From positions 1,550,001 through 1,614,000 of the forward strand of contig JAGTJL010000005.1 in assembly GCA_020746875.1 (NCBI GenBank): 64,000 bases of DNA, in the 5' to 3' direction. The position numbers and the translations under genes were made by a program. Shown piece after piece: positions 45,985 through 57,389 of this stretch. The notes under the pieces are model-generated. The model was not told where the DNA came from and did not search any database. It saw only the letters and a list, made by a program, of their open reading frames with translations. Position 1 is the stretch's first letter; every line of letters begins with the position of its first letter. This stretch comes from Rhexocercosporidium sp. MPI-PUGE-AT-0058 (taxonomy: Eukaryota; Ascomycota; Leotiomycetes; Helotiales).

Positions 45985-48900
45985 AAGCCTTAAGCCATTC
46001 GGACAGGTTCCGGGGTAGTCCCGGTCTGTTAAAATGCGCCGCATGGAAATCTCTTAATTTATAAGGCGACCCCATCAAATCGGAGGCATTATATCACTGT
46101 GGATCGGGGTCATAGCCTAGTCATTTCACCTAATATTTGAATACGTTGCGGTATAGCTTAACACTAAGGATTTCCTCGATTTCCTATTCTTCTTGACCCT
46201 CGATAACCTCCGGAAGAGGTTTCGGCGTCTCTTGACTTGGCAAAGGGTCTTTCGGGTCCTTAAAAAAGAGTTCTAGTATAAATACGTCGTGTATTTAAGA
46301 GCCTATAAGTAATTCTAGCTTATAAGAATGGCCTACTTTCTCCAGAATCTTAAAGGGGCCCTCCCATTAATTTGCAAGCTTACGACTAAAACGGTGGCTC
46401 TTAAGGTTCTTAATTAATAAAAAGACCTCTTCTCCGATTTCCCAGTCGATAGGCCTCCGTTTCTGGTCCGTTACGCGGGCTATATAGTCTTAAGCGGCTT
46501 ACATATTTCCTTTAGCAATTTTCCACGCCTATTCCATACGTTAAGCTAACTTCTTTGCGTCGGCGTAATTGAGCTTTTCTAATAGAGTAATAGCCTTAGG
46601 CGTCTTCCAGTCCTAGCTATTACGTAGTTCTATACCGAATTTAAGCTAATACGGAGCTATACTAATAGATTCGTAAGGCAGGAATATTTGAGCTTTATCA
46701 ATTAAAGGTATTAACTCACTCTAATTATCCTAGTAATAAGTAACAAATAGTCTAAGCCTTTGATTAATATAGCGATTCATAATCTCCGTTTGTTTGTCCG
46801 TCTTCTTATAATAAGCTATAGAAAGCTTAATCTTAACGCCGATAATACGATAGAATTCTTTCTAAAAGAAGAAAATAAATTAAGCGCCGCGGTCAGACAT
46901 AATCGTCTCCGAAATGTATCCGAATCGGTAAATCTATTAAATAAATAGTTAAGTAATGCCACAAGCGTCAATATCTTAATAATAAGGAATTATAACGGAA
47001 TCCTTTCCGAGGCGGTTAATAAACACTAAGATTCAATTAAAACCGTGTTTATCCTTTAGAAAATCCTTATAATCTATGCACAAGTACTACATAAGGTATG
47101 CGGGAATAAGTAAAAAGTGTAAAAACCCTTACTGCTTAATTTATTTAAAATAAGAATATTAACAAGCTCTGTAATTTCTTACATACTAGATGTAGTCCGA
47201 ACCCATTCCGAACCAGTAGTACTTGAGAGCAAAGAGCTAGTAAGTCTTCTTTCCACTTAGATGCGCTATAAACGGCTAATCATAAGCCTCTCGAATCAAT
47301 CTAATACACAGCGGGGTATTCCTTTATATATATAAACGGCCTTTAAAGCATAAGAGTCCGTCCGTTATCGTGTAATCCTTAAGTAAGGACTTCCGTTCCT
47401 TTATAAAAGACTCGCGGTTATCTTAACAAAACTTCTTAATAAAGTCAAATAAGGTTTTAAGTAGCTCTGGAATTAAATTATTAACGGCGTTTTCCGCTTC
47501 TGAAGAGAGAAAATAAAAAGAAATAACGTTAATTATAAACTCATCCGCTAATTCCGCATTAATTCTAGGGTTAAGGCGATTAAGCGTAAGTAAGACTCTA
47601 GATCGGCTATCTAACTTCACTTTCTCTTAGACTTCTAGGTTTTGCTTTCTTCGGCTGAGAATATCAGCCTTCTGATTTTGTTTACTTAGCGTATATATAA
47701 TCTGGAAATTGAAATTAAACAAGAATTCCATCTATTAAGCCTGCTTGCTTATAAAGACTTTTGTCATTATAAAATACTCTAAGGATCGGTAGTCCGAATA
47801 TACTCCGAGTTTGATCCAAATAAATATGAGTTCAGGACGCTACTTATAGAACGATCCCACGATTATATAAAGTTCTTTGTCGTAGATTTCCTAATTAGAT
47901 TTATAGCTATTTAAGACGTAAGAATAGAATCCTAAGGGATACTATAGTCCGTCAGCGTATTATTGAGAAACTACGCTTGCAATTACTCTATCGGAAGCGT
48001 CGGTTTCTAATCGCGTTAGCAAGTCGGGGTTGAAATAATAAATCTTCTGTATAACTAGCAATTAATTCCGTAACTCTTTAAAGGCCTTTTTACACTCTTC
48101 CGTCCAATTCCAGGGGACCGTAAGTCGGGTAAGCGTAAAGAGAGGCTTTACGATAAGTCCAAAGTTATGAATAAATTATCGGTAGAAACCGCAGAAACCT
48201 AGGAAAGACTTCGTTATTATAATAGTCTTTAGGTATTTCCAGTTCCGTAACGGCTCTACCTTTTCTGGGTCGGCTTTAATTCCTTTTATAGTCACGATAT
48301 AACCTAAGTATTTGGTGCGAGTAACGTGGAATTCACACTTCTTAATATCGGCTTATAAGCCAGCTTCTATAAGCCGTTTCAGAACTATTTTAACGTATTC
48401 TTCATGCTCTTCCATCGATTCCAAATAAATCAAGATATCGTCAAGGTATATTATACAGAAGTCGTCTAAATAATCTAGTAATACGTCGTTCATATAGCGT
48501 TAATACGTGCTTAGTCCGTTGCAGAGTCCAAAGGGTAATACTTTATATTTATAAGTCCTATACTTAGTGCGGAAGGTTATATACTTTTCCGACTTAAGGT
48601 CCATTCGGATGCAATTAAATGCGGCTCGAATATCGAGTTTAATAAATACTTTAGCTTTCGATACGCGGGAGAGGAGCTCGTCGATTTTCGGTATAAGGTA
48701 TGAGTCCTTCCGCGTTAGCGCATTCAGACGACGGTAATTAATACAGAAACGCAACCCTCTATTACTCTTCTTTATAAAAAAGACGGGAGAGGCGAAAGGA
48801 CTTTGATTCGTCTCGATAAACCCTTTATTAAAGTTCTTTAAGAGGTATTCTTTTAATACTTTTAATTCCTCTGTTAATTAACGGTATAAAGGAGAATAAG

Positions 48901-49900
48901 AATTAAGTAATAGAGCCTCTAATTAAATCTTATAATCGTAGTATTAATAGAGTAGCAAAACGTTTAACTCTATCTTAGAAAATGCTTCCTTAAGAAGTTA
49001 ATATTACTTTGGAAGCCTTTCGGCCACGATTCGGAAGGTATCTAAATCCTCTTCTTTATATCTTTCTTATAAGACTCGGTCTACTTTATAAATACTAGTT
49101 ATAAAGAACTTAGTATTCTTACTTTTTATATTAAAGTAGAATACGTTTGCGCTAATCTCATAAATAAAGAAGAGAGTTCTCTGCGGAGTTGCAATAAGTT
49201 CCGGGCGACGACGTAATTATAAATAAGGCTTCCTTGCCTTTAGTTTTCTGACCGGCTTTAATAGTAAGAGTTCCGGAGCTATTTCTGGCTCTTATTCCTT
49301 AAAGGGATTCTCCGGTAACGTTAATACTTATATATAATTGATAACGAATTGGTAGTGTCGTCGTCTCCGATTAATTTAATCTATAACTAAGTCACGTCGG
49401 TTAGTATCTAGCTAGTGATAGTCAGTAGTTCTTGTTTTAGCCTTAACAGGAAACGACATAACTAGCTCTTTCGTTCAGCGGGGAATCCGTGAGTATGCGG
49501 AGGGCTATATAAGACGGTTATTAACTAAATCGAGTTTGACGCAGAAGCGTCTTATTCATTTAATGCTAATTATTATATCTTGGTTTCCTAGGTTAAGTAT
49601 AATAAAAGGGCAGTTATATACGTGTTTGCCGTCTATTATTAAGTAGAGACGTATATAATAAGAGACGTGGCTTCGTACGGAATTCTAAAAACCACGGATT
49701 AAAACAATATAAGGGAGGGGTAGAATCTTCACTCTTAAGGCTTCCGAAAAGCGCACGGAAAAGGTCCGATTTACAAAGAAGTAACCGTTTGCTTTAATAT
49801 CTGTTAAAGCGGAGAATGCAACGCTACATCCATTTATATTAATAATATAAGAGACTAAGAATTACTTTCCTCTTATAAAGGAGTTTAAATTAAGCTTTAA
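45985..49900 (-). pseudogene. pol of the chromovirus (RT-RNaseH-integrase-chromodomain), stop-ridden
   Basis: The longest open piece is 48500-48754, with YRRLNALTRKDSYLIPKIDE and YKYKVLPFGLCN, diagnostic of Ty3/gypsy reverse transcriptase. The catalytic YLDD survives at 48437-48448. RNase H, integrase and chromodomain pieces follow leftward in the normal Ty3/gypsy order. Stops are mostly TAA/TAG where CAA, CAG or TGG would be expected, the signature of C-to-T or G-to-A change on either strand. It cannot be translated as a whole. Confidence 0.85.
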
Positions 49901-50055
49901 CAGATTATATTTGCGTAGACCTAAGAAAGAGTCTTTCCCTAGGCCTCTTCGTTTTCCTTTATTTATTCTTTTAATAACTCTTCCTGCTCTTCTCTTAGTT
50001 CTACGCCTTCTTCCTCGATTCCCTCGTCTACGAGCTGAACCTTAAGAGTCTCGGG

Positions 50056-50097
50056 GCAGTTGCTCTTATAATAACCAAATTTACCGCAACTATAACA
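50056..50097 (-). pseudogene. Gag zinc knuckle with His-to-Tyr change
   Basis: The minus strand reads CYSCGKFGYYKSNC, the CX2CX4HX4C knuckle of gag with the histidine replaced by tyrosine (codon at 50071-50073, TAT for expected CAT). The change is a C-to-T transition consistent with RIP. It places gag at the right end of the element and confirms minus-strand orientation. Confidence 0.75.
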
Positions 50098-51666
50098 CTT
50101 GACTGGATTGTCGCTTATAAAAGTCTGAGGCCTTAAATATATAGAGCTTTAGCGCGGTGAAAAGGGAGTAGATTGTCGTTAAGGAATAGAAGAGCGTTAG
50201 AATAGAGTTGAGGAAGATTGACGGGCAAAGGTAGTTCTTTGAGTAAGCGTCTAAGCAGAAGAAGTAGTCTGACCCGAACCGGACGGCTTCTAGGTTATAT
50301 TCGGGGTGTGAGTTAAAATGAAATTTGAATTAAGCATATAATTCCGGCGGTTCTTTAAGTCTAGCAAGACAAAATAAGAAACTATTTTATTGTAATTATT
50401 CTCCTAGATTAGCTTAATAACAGAAGTCTCGTCTCGTAGCCTAAGAGAGAGTTTTTATCATATATAAAAGAACTATTCCGACTTGACGACGCTACCTTAA
50501 ATAGCAGCGCTTTAGAATCTTGCTTTAAACTCAGTAAAGGTCTCCTTAAAATAGAGGTCCATATGTAAATCGTAGAAAACAGACTAGAACTCGTCCGCTT
50601 TATAGCCGGTTAAAAAGTAAGATTCTAAAAGTATGATTATCTCCTTAGCGGTCTTAAAAGAATAAGTTTCCGAAAAGTATTAAGGTTTTAAGTAAAATTA
50701 TGCCGTTTCAGTAGTTAATCTCTAAACGAAAGCACGACGAGCTCTTTCCGTTAAGTAAAGATCAGCGTTAACTTCTAAGTAATCTTAAACTAAAGCACGT
50801 TACTGTTTAAACGAGAGGTCTAAGCTATTATTTAATAAAGTAATCTTCTTCGTTAATTAAATCTTAAGAGGCCAAAACGAGCCTAAATAAGCTCCGAGAG
50901 TAAGAGAGGCATAACCTCCTGGCGAACTTCTATTAAATTTTACTAATCGAAGTAAAGGAAGAATAAAGGTTCGTGAGCGACTCTAAGGTGGTTCGAAAGG
51001 CTCGAAAGGAATAAGGTCTTCTTCAGGATTATTATTAGGTCGTACTGAATTAAGCCGAAGGGTAGTAAGGGCTATAAGTATAGCTTTAATTTTAATAAAG
51101 CTAGATTAGAGTTCTTTTTACTTATTTACTTAATCCTTAGTTCGATTATTAACGGCTTAAAAGAGTTCTTTTAAAACGTCAGAGTTATTATAGTTTATAT
51201 CGTCTTAAGCTTTGCTTTTATTCTTTTGAGTAGCGACGCTAGTTTTAAGGAGCGAGGCAATAAGTGTTTCTGAATTAAGAGGCGCTCTTAAGGAGGTCGT
51301 AGCAATTAAAAGACTTAATCTAATAAGTTCTCCAGTAATTAATTAAGATATAATAAGTCTTAATAAAAACAAGTATTTGACTTAGGGCAGATTCGGGGCG
51401 GGTTTCGTACTTAAATAATAAGGTTCCGGGTGTAATAAAAACACTTCCTTAAAATCTGTCTATAGCGGCCTCTATGCGAAGGGGGTTATTTAAAGCGTAG
51501 TCAGCGAAGACTGCTCTAGGCGTTATTAGTTACGAAGTGCTAAACTAAACCCTAGTTCCTAGTTATCAAGAGATCTCTGGAATTTTAACTCTTTAAAATA
51601 TTAATAACTGAATCTTTAATAAGGTATTATAAAGCCGTCTCCAGCGGAAGTAATCTTCTTATTTAA

Positions 51667-51926
51667 TATAACGACATTAGCTAAGAGAGCGGTATAAGAG
51701 GTATATAGTAATACTTTAGCTAAGGCTATCGAGAGCTAATAGGTCTAATATAAAGGAAACAAGAAGATAAAAAAGGAAAGAGGGAGTAGAAGGAGTGTGA
51801 GTTTATATATATATAGGCTCCTCCGAAACCCCTCCGGTACTAGTCCGACTCGGCATGACTTAGTTACCTCTGAACCCCTGGATTCCCTGACTCGCTGAGA
51901 AGCTCCTAAGTGCACCTATCGTCACA
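51667..51926 (-). repeat. LTR (5' LTR of the chromovirus)
   Basis: 260 bp, matching 44262-44521 in direct orientation. Its left edge reads TATAACGACATTAG where the partner has TGTAACGACACTAG. These and further differences in the first 50 bp are G-to-A or C-to-T transitions. It is followed by the target duplication CTTGC. Confidence 0.9.
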
Positions 51927-52204
51927 CTTGCTTTTTAAGTAAATATTAAACTCTGTTTTTAGAGTTAAGAAAGTCGTTTAGCCTCTTTTAAGTTGATAAT
52001 AACTTTAAGTATTCACTTCCTCGATGATCGCATTAAGGGGGGTGTGTAACGACAGGTATACTTCGGCTAAGTCAGGGGTCCGGAACAGGTCCGACCCCCC
52101 TCCGACTCCTTATATATATGCCTCCCTCTTGTACAATAGCTCTATAGTTTTTATATTCTAAGTATTAAGTCTATCTTCACGTCCAAGGCTCTTGCGCCGT
52201 TACA
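51927..52204 (+). mobile_element. 3' end of an older LTR element (PPT plus LTR) hosting the chromovirus
   Basis: Following the second CTTGC, about 110 bp of AT-rich internal sequence leads to a polypurine tract AAGGGGGGTG (52035-52044). A 160-bp LTR follows at 52045-52204, with matched ends TGTAACG and CGTTACA and an internal TATATATA. This is the order expected at the 3' end of a plus-strand LTR element, so the chromovirus inserted just inside it. Its upstream part is the remnant at 43980-44261, and no 5' LTR was found. Confidence 0.65.
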
Positions 52205-52403
52205 GGGTGGGGGGGTCGCTGGTTTAATACCGAAAGATTGTTCCTTTTGCCGGGCCACTTAAAGAAGAGGTTTCAAAATGTCACAGGGTAAGTAAAAGCA
52301 GGGAGTAAAAGCAAAAGTATTATATTGAAGGGAACTTGCAGGTCATCAATCGTCAAAGGGACCAAAAGCGCAAAGCGTACAAAGATTCTACTTTACATTT
52401 CCT

Positions 52404-53745
52404 TTATACTACATAGCCACTGCCTCTTCCTACTCTATCTTCCTCCACTTCCTCCGTATGATGCTTAGGACTTTCCGCAAGAGCTCTGTTGACCTTATAT
52501 AGAAATTCTAGTGAGTTTGATGAAGGAATGTCCAAAAGAAAAGACGTATCTCCTGCTTCATCTAAATCCAAACCGGGAATATCCTCGTCCGAGTCGTCTC
52601 CAGAACCTGCTTCGTACGGAAAGGCAGCTCCAGCCATGCCTATTACGCGCGTAAGAAACCACTGGAGCTCAAGGAGCTTGAAACTTGGGAGTGGTTTCGT
52701 TGTTGGATCGTCAGTCTTGAGGTCGAAGATATCGCCGGATTTAATACGGTTGCCTCCCTCATCATACAGTATAGTTTGGCCGTGGTCGAACGCCCCTTCA
52801 TTTTGATTGAGGTTCTCAGTAGAAAGTGGTATAGTCAGAAGACTCATTGCAGCTTGCATGTCGGGTTGTTTCTTCTGCCAAAATAACTGGACCCTCAAAA
52901 TGGTCTTGTCGTCGGAGATGGAGATTGGCTTCAAGGCGTATGCCCCTCGGTTCCATAGGCAATGTGCGTCCTTTGACAATGTTATTCGGTTATCAACCCT
53001 TTCGTCTCCTGTTTTAGAGAGACCTCTTGGGAATAGTTCTGCTTCCCAAGCAGCAACTTTCTCCTCTGACCAGAAGCTCTTCAAATGCATCCAAAACAAG
53101 TGTCTTGTCCCAAAAACATTCTCTTCCGAAGTCGATAATCGGCAAAATAGGTAAATGTGTGCTACATCAATAGATGAATTCTTAGAAAGAACACAACAAT
53201 ATCCGTCTCGTTCTCTGGCCTATAGCTTATAAGCTTTAAATAGTGAAAGAATGTGTACTTCGAGCTTACCAGATCCGAGGCTGCCTTGCTTCGATGCAAT
53301 AATGGTGAGCCAACAAGTGACTTGGTAATCGTCTGCCTCTCAGCAAGCGGGGAACTGGAAGGCGATTTGGTGGTCTTTTGCCTTTTAGCAGGCGGAGAAC
53401 CAGTAGGAGATGAGCCCAAACCCCGGTTTGTCTGGGTTGTGATTGGAGTTGAACCACGTGATGTTCCTTGAGCACTTTGAGTCCCTGTAAAACATTAGTG
53501 ATAACAAAAGGATTAGCTTACTTATTCTGCTTACAGTAAAGTATCATCGAATAAGCTTGTGCAGTGAAACTACGAAATATTGGGGGCGAAATCCGAGCAA
53601 TCTTGATGAATTTTTCAAGCGCCTGAAGCTCGCAAACTTGGCACATGGCCCAGAAGTATGGTGGTACTGGTGCATCGCTCATCGCCTCTTGGAGGTTCTT
53701 AAGCAAGTTGGTTCGTTCTGTACTGGGGAGATTGAAGTCCTCCAT
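52404..53745 (-). CDS. HNH-nuclease-domain protein of fungal type
   Basis: Three exons (52404-53219, 53270-53484, 53535-53745; both introns 50 nt) give 1,242 nt, 413 aa, with no stop or frameshift. An N-terminal helical region (MEDFNLPSTERTNLLKNLQE) precedes a basic Ser/Pro linker with PPAKRQKTTK (possible nuclear signal). The HNH-like core begins RERDGYCCVLSKN...DVAHIY, continues FWMHLKSFWSEEKVAAWEAE, then RITLSKDAHCLWNRGAYALK. This matches the order of the fungal HNH endonuclease-like family (AHI-Pf, then FW..L..fW, then N-L-s-aH-w). The acidic C-terminus (GSGDDSDEDIPGLDLDE) is not recognised. Activity and substrate are unknown. It is the only intact gene inside the repeat island and shows no RIP-like decay. 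Confidence 0.78.
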
Positions 53746-54042
53746 TATTGTCGAGGGAGGTGATGTTAATGTTGAAGTCGACGCGAAGAGAAGAAGGATG
53801 GTGGTGATAGTAGTGTCTGTTCACAGCAATCGCTAAGCTCAAGTGGCCCGCATGGCGCGTTTCCTACAGCCGCACAACTAACTAGTCGGAATCCCGATTT
53901 TTTTAACGAGTCGCATCCTTTAAAGCGATTTACCCCTTGGAAGTGGTTTTAACCCGTTCTTTATTAATACCATTACGCAAATAATTCCATATTTTTTAAT
54001 TGGAATTATTTATTAATTAGTATACTTTAATTTCGCTATGAA
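53746..54042. other. AT-rich spacer
   Basis: About 300 bp between the HNH gene start and the first nested LTR; the HNH promoter must lie here. No motif recognised. Confidence 0.5.
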
Positions 54043-54158
54043 TGTGACGGTTTAGAGCTTCCAGAGCTTCATTTCCAGCCTCGGCTATTCACTTCTTAAT
54101 TGGGAAGATGCCGAGATTAAACGAGCTTTTATAGAGCTTACTTTTATATATAACTTAT

Positions 54159-54638
54159 TGTGAAGGCTACAACAAATAAAGAACGAAGCACGGCGCAAGG
54201 CACCAGGCAAGGAGCCTAGTAACTCTAAGGGGTCAAGATTGTGACGATAGGTGCACTTAGGAGCTTCTCAGCGAGTCAGGGAATCCAGGGGTTCAGAGGT
54301 AACCAAGTCATGCCGAGTCGGACCAGTACCGGAGGGGTTTCGGAGGAGCCTATATATATAAATTCACACTCCCTCCACTCCCTCTTTCCTTCTTCATCTT
54401 CTTGTTTCCTTCGTATTAGACCTATTAGCTCTCGATAGCCTCAGCTAAAGTACTACCATATACCTCTTACACCGCTCTCTTGGCTAGTGTCGTTACAAAG
54501 ATTCAAGGTGGAAAAGTGTTCAATTCTTCTAATTTTACATGAGGGAAAGGCCTCTTATACGAACCTTTAAAGGTTGTATGCCTAGTTCCTTAAATAACGC
54601 CTTAGGCATCATTTCCTGGCTAGAATCGCCACTTTACA
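54159..54638 (+). repeat. LTR-like insert C, itself carrying a solo LTR
   Basis: The insert begins TGTGAAGGCTACAAC and ends CGCCACTTTACA. It has the TG...CA ends of an LTR and a likely 4-bp duplication TTAT on both sides. Removing the nested LTR at 54240-54497 and one AAGAT leaves about 217 bp. Confidence 0.55.
54240..54497 (+). repeat. Solo LTR of the chromovirus family, inverted, TSD AAGAT
   Basis: 258 bp running TGTGACGATAGGTGCAC to GTGTCGTTACA, homologous to the chromovirus LTRs but in opposite orientation. It is flanked by AAGAT at 54235-54239 and 54498-54502. A perfect duplication around a single LTR indicates a complete element lost its body by LTR-LTR recombination. It is less decayed than the other two copies. 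Confidence 0.92.
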
Positions 54639-54849
54639 TTATTTCTTTTTATACTTTCTTTTCTTCGTAGTTATAAATTCTAAGAGACTCTTATTATTTT
54701 TATATTCTTGTTATAGAATATAAGACGCTAATTACACGTGATTGCCGCCTTTTATAAAGCAAGCGTCATAATAAGTAATTATAAAGTTATAATCGGCCAG
54801 TAGCTCTACTTATTTTACTTATCGGGCATTTAATTATTTAGAAGTTATA

Positions 54850-55093
54850 TGTGACGGTTTAGAGCTTCTAGAGCCTCATTTCCAGTCTCGGCTATTCACT
54901 TCCTGATTGGGAAGATGCCGAGATTAGACGAGCCTCTGCGGAGCCTACCTTTGTATATAACCTACTTCTTTCCATACCTTCTTTCCTCCGTAGTTATAGA
55001 TTCTAAGAGACGCTTGGTATCTTCATGTTCCCGCCATAGAATGTGAGTCGCCAGTCACGCGTGATTGCCGTCTTTTATAGAGCAAGCGTCACA
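54850..55093 (+). repeat. Solo LTR family B copy 2, TSD TTATA
   Basis: 244 bp from TGTGACGGTTTAGAGC to AAGCGTCACA, with matched ends TGTGACG/CGTCACA. It is flanked by TTATA at 54845-54849 and 55094-55098, so it is a complete solo LTR and the best reference copy for family B. Confidence 0.9.
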
Positions 55094-57389
55094 TTATAAA
55101 GTATTCTAATGCTTTATAATTTATGATAACATAAACTTAATAAGAGGCCCCCGTTAACTCAGCTCTTTAATATTTAAACGATTTAATAATAGTAAGTATC
55201 TCTTTGTCGTAAATAGCGTGATTAAGTTCAGCGAAAAGCATGATTTTTGAAAAGAAAGTAACAAATAATTATGTTACGTTCCGGGTGTGCAACTTACTAA
55301 AGATGTACACCCCAGGACAAATAGGCAAACTAAAGAGGTTATACAACCTTAAGGATTATTTTATTATATTTAATGATATATTATGTTTTAATTAGTTAAC
55401 AGCGGATTCCCGCGACTTAAGATCACGTAATATGCGTGATTCAAGGAGCTTCATCCTTGTTTTTGACTTGTTCGATGATGACTTGACGAATCTGAAAGCT
55501 GCGGAATCATCCTCTTGCATGTCAATTTTGTCTCAAGTAGAAATGCTTTAGAAGGTTGCCAAAAATAAGCGCGTTTCTAGCGTCTCTCTGCCGTCTTGCT
55601 CCTCGTCGATAGGCATAGCATGATTTGCTCAACCTTGTTTAACCTTGCATCAGCAACCTGTGGTATACACGTCCCGAACTTCTATTGAGAGATACAGAAA
55701 TTTGAGAACAGAACAGAAGAGGTAACTGTTAATGGGAACGAATCACACGGATCCACAGAGAACTAGACGAAGCTTTAAAAATTCCATTAAAATTACAAAA
55801 CTCGCTAACGACTTGCGAAATGGCACGAAGACTATCCAAGGCGCCGTAGATATATATAGCTAGTCACCAATAAAGTGCAAGTTACCACCCGCACAAGGAC
55901 GAGTCAGATGTGGAATCATTCGATGAAACTACCCCGGCGCGAACATCGCAATACCACCCGCCATATTCGGATCAGCACCCTAGTCATAACCATTTACTCC
56001 AAGAACTGCTCCCATATCTCAAATTCCGTGATAACATTAACATGCACTAGAGAAGCTTCTAGAGCGAAGCTAGAAGGCTTCGCTGAAACCAACATTTCAG
56101 CGATTGGCTGAGCGCTGCTCCAGTTTGTGCTGGCAGGGATGGGACGGGGTTCTTTGCGGGATGGCGTGCCTGGGTTTCTCCCCGCGCTTTCTCTTGTCGA
56201 ATAGGATGGGACTGTGGAGTCAGCCTTTGAGTCAAGATGTTTGTTCATGCCCATGTTGGTGTGCCTCAATGTTGGTATGCGACTATGCAATTGCGTTTTC
56301 ATCGCATGATACGGAGTCAATATTCGTGGAGTTGCAGGAGAAGCGTGCTACTAAGGTTCAAGGGAGACAAGCTGTTCCCGGAAATGTCACCACATCGACC
56401 AATGAATCGCGAGTCAGTCGCATTTCAGAACCAGGATCTTCATAGAGAGAGATGCGTCACGTCTGGTTACATGGCGATTGATCAATGGATCCGCAATCCT
56501 TGGACTGGGATCACTAGTAAGTATTTCCCGGCAAGTGGAGTCGGAATCAGAGATTTTGGAGACCCCATGGAGTTTCCTCCACCTCTCCAACCATCTAGAT
56601 TTCTTCCAAAGGTCCAAAGCGCCTTTGTGGGGAATGTCAAATTTCAGCTCTATCATATGAAGCTGGGAGTGGGAACAGACCATCAGGTGATGGTGGGCAC
56701 TGGGGGATTTTCCAGATCCACAATAGCTCCGAGACATGGATCAAAAGCTTCAAAGAGTGTCAAAAGCTTCATGTGCTTGATTCCTTGAGGCCAAGAAGCT
56801 GGGCACTTAGAGCTTGGAGCCGAGCTGGGTTAGGAGTGGCGTTCAAAAACAGGTCGGTGGCTCAAGTCAGCATGCAAGCCTGGCTTCAAGGGCGTCAATG
56901 GCCTCAAGGATCTGCAATACAATACCAACTTCGGCCGTTCTCTCGGGTGACTAAGTGAATTTGAGATATAAGGCCCAATGATAGATGTTGAATCAGCCCG
57001 TCAGAGACCGGGCGTGGTGCTACATGTGGCTAGCTCCCAGACTTCGAGATCCAGCAGCCACTGCCGACGAGCTACCACTGCTAGGCCTAATCGAATGGAT
57101 CCAAGTACATCCTGGTCTTTGCATAAAATCTGGCCTATCGAAACTTCGACAGTCTGGGGGAGCCTAGACGTCCAATGGCCTGTGTGGGCTAAGGGTTAAA
57201 GAAAAAGAACTGGGGTCTGGAGACATAGACAACCCCAAGGTCAAGATCTATAAAGTCGACAGGCCCAGCATCCAAGTAATGAGGATCATCAGCATTATCA
57301 ACACTACCTCTTCACTTCTTTAATAGAAGCCACAAGACTTTGAAAGTCCTCCGCCTTCAATCCTTCAATTTTTCATCACCACCTGCACA
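55094..57389. other. 2.3-kb region without recognised genes
   Basis: The left 350 bp is AT-rich like the repeat island; from about 55440 the base composition returns to that of gene regions. Several frames of 60-183 codons exist (the longest at 56237-56788), but none shows a domain, signal peptide or consistent codon pattern. It includes the promoter of the sugar permease at its right end. It may hide a degenerate gene or element that I cannot identify. Confidence 0.5.

Larger units (their letters stand above)
44262..51926 (-). mobile_element. Complete, decayed Ty3/gypsy chromovirus retrotransposon
   Basis: A 7,665-bp element bounded by 260-bp direct LTRs (44262-44521 and 51667-51926) and a perfect 5-bp target-site duplication CTTGC (44257-44261 and 51927-51931). 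It reads on the minus strand. Gag with a zinc knuckle lies near 50,050, reverse transcriptase at about 48,430-48,760 (YLDD at 48437-48448), RNase H at about 47,650-47,840 (KQNQKADILSRR), integrase at about 46,700-46,910 (a TDKQTE block), and a C-terminal chromodomain at about 46,030-46,190 (LGYDPDP...YKLRDFHA). A polypurine tract AAGAGGGGGG lies immediately inside the left LTR. Many TAA/TAG stops and CpA-to-TpA type changes mark it as inactivated by RIP. Confidence 0.9.
54043..54770 (+). repeat. LTR family B copy 1, split by an insertion
   Basis: Bases 54043-54158 and 54639-54770 align successively with the intact copy at 54850-55093 (TGTGACGGTTTAGAGC at the start, AAGCGTCA near the end). The halves are separated by 480 bp of unrelated LTR-like DNA. 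This copy is much more AT-rich than copy 2 at matching positions, as expected from RIP. Confidence 0.75.

Noticed and set aside
56237..56788. A 183-codon frame upstream of the sugar permease
   Set aside because: Amino-acid pattern has no recognisable motif and competing frames overlap it; not enough to call a gene.
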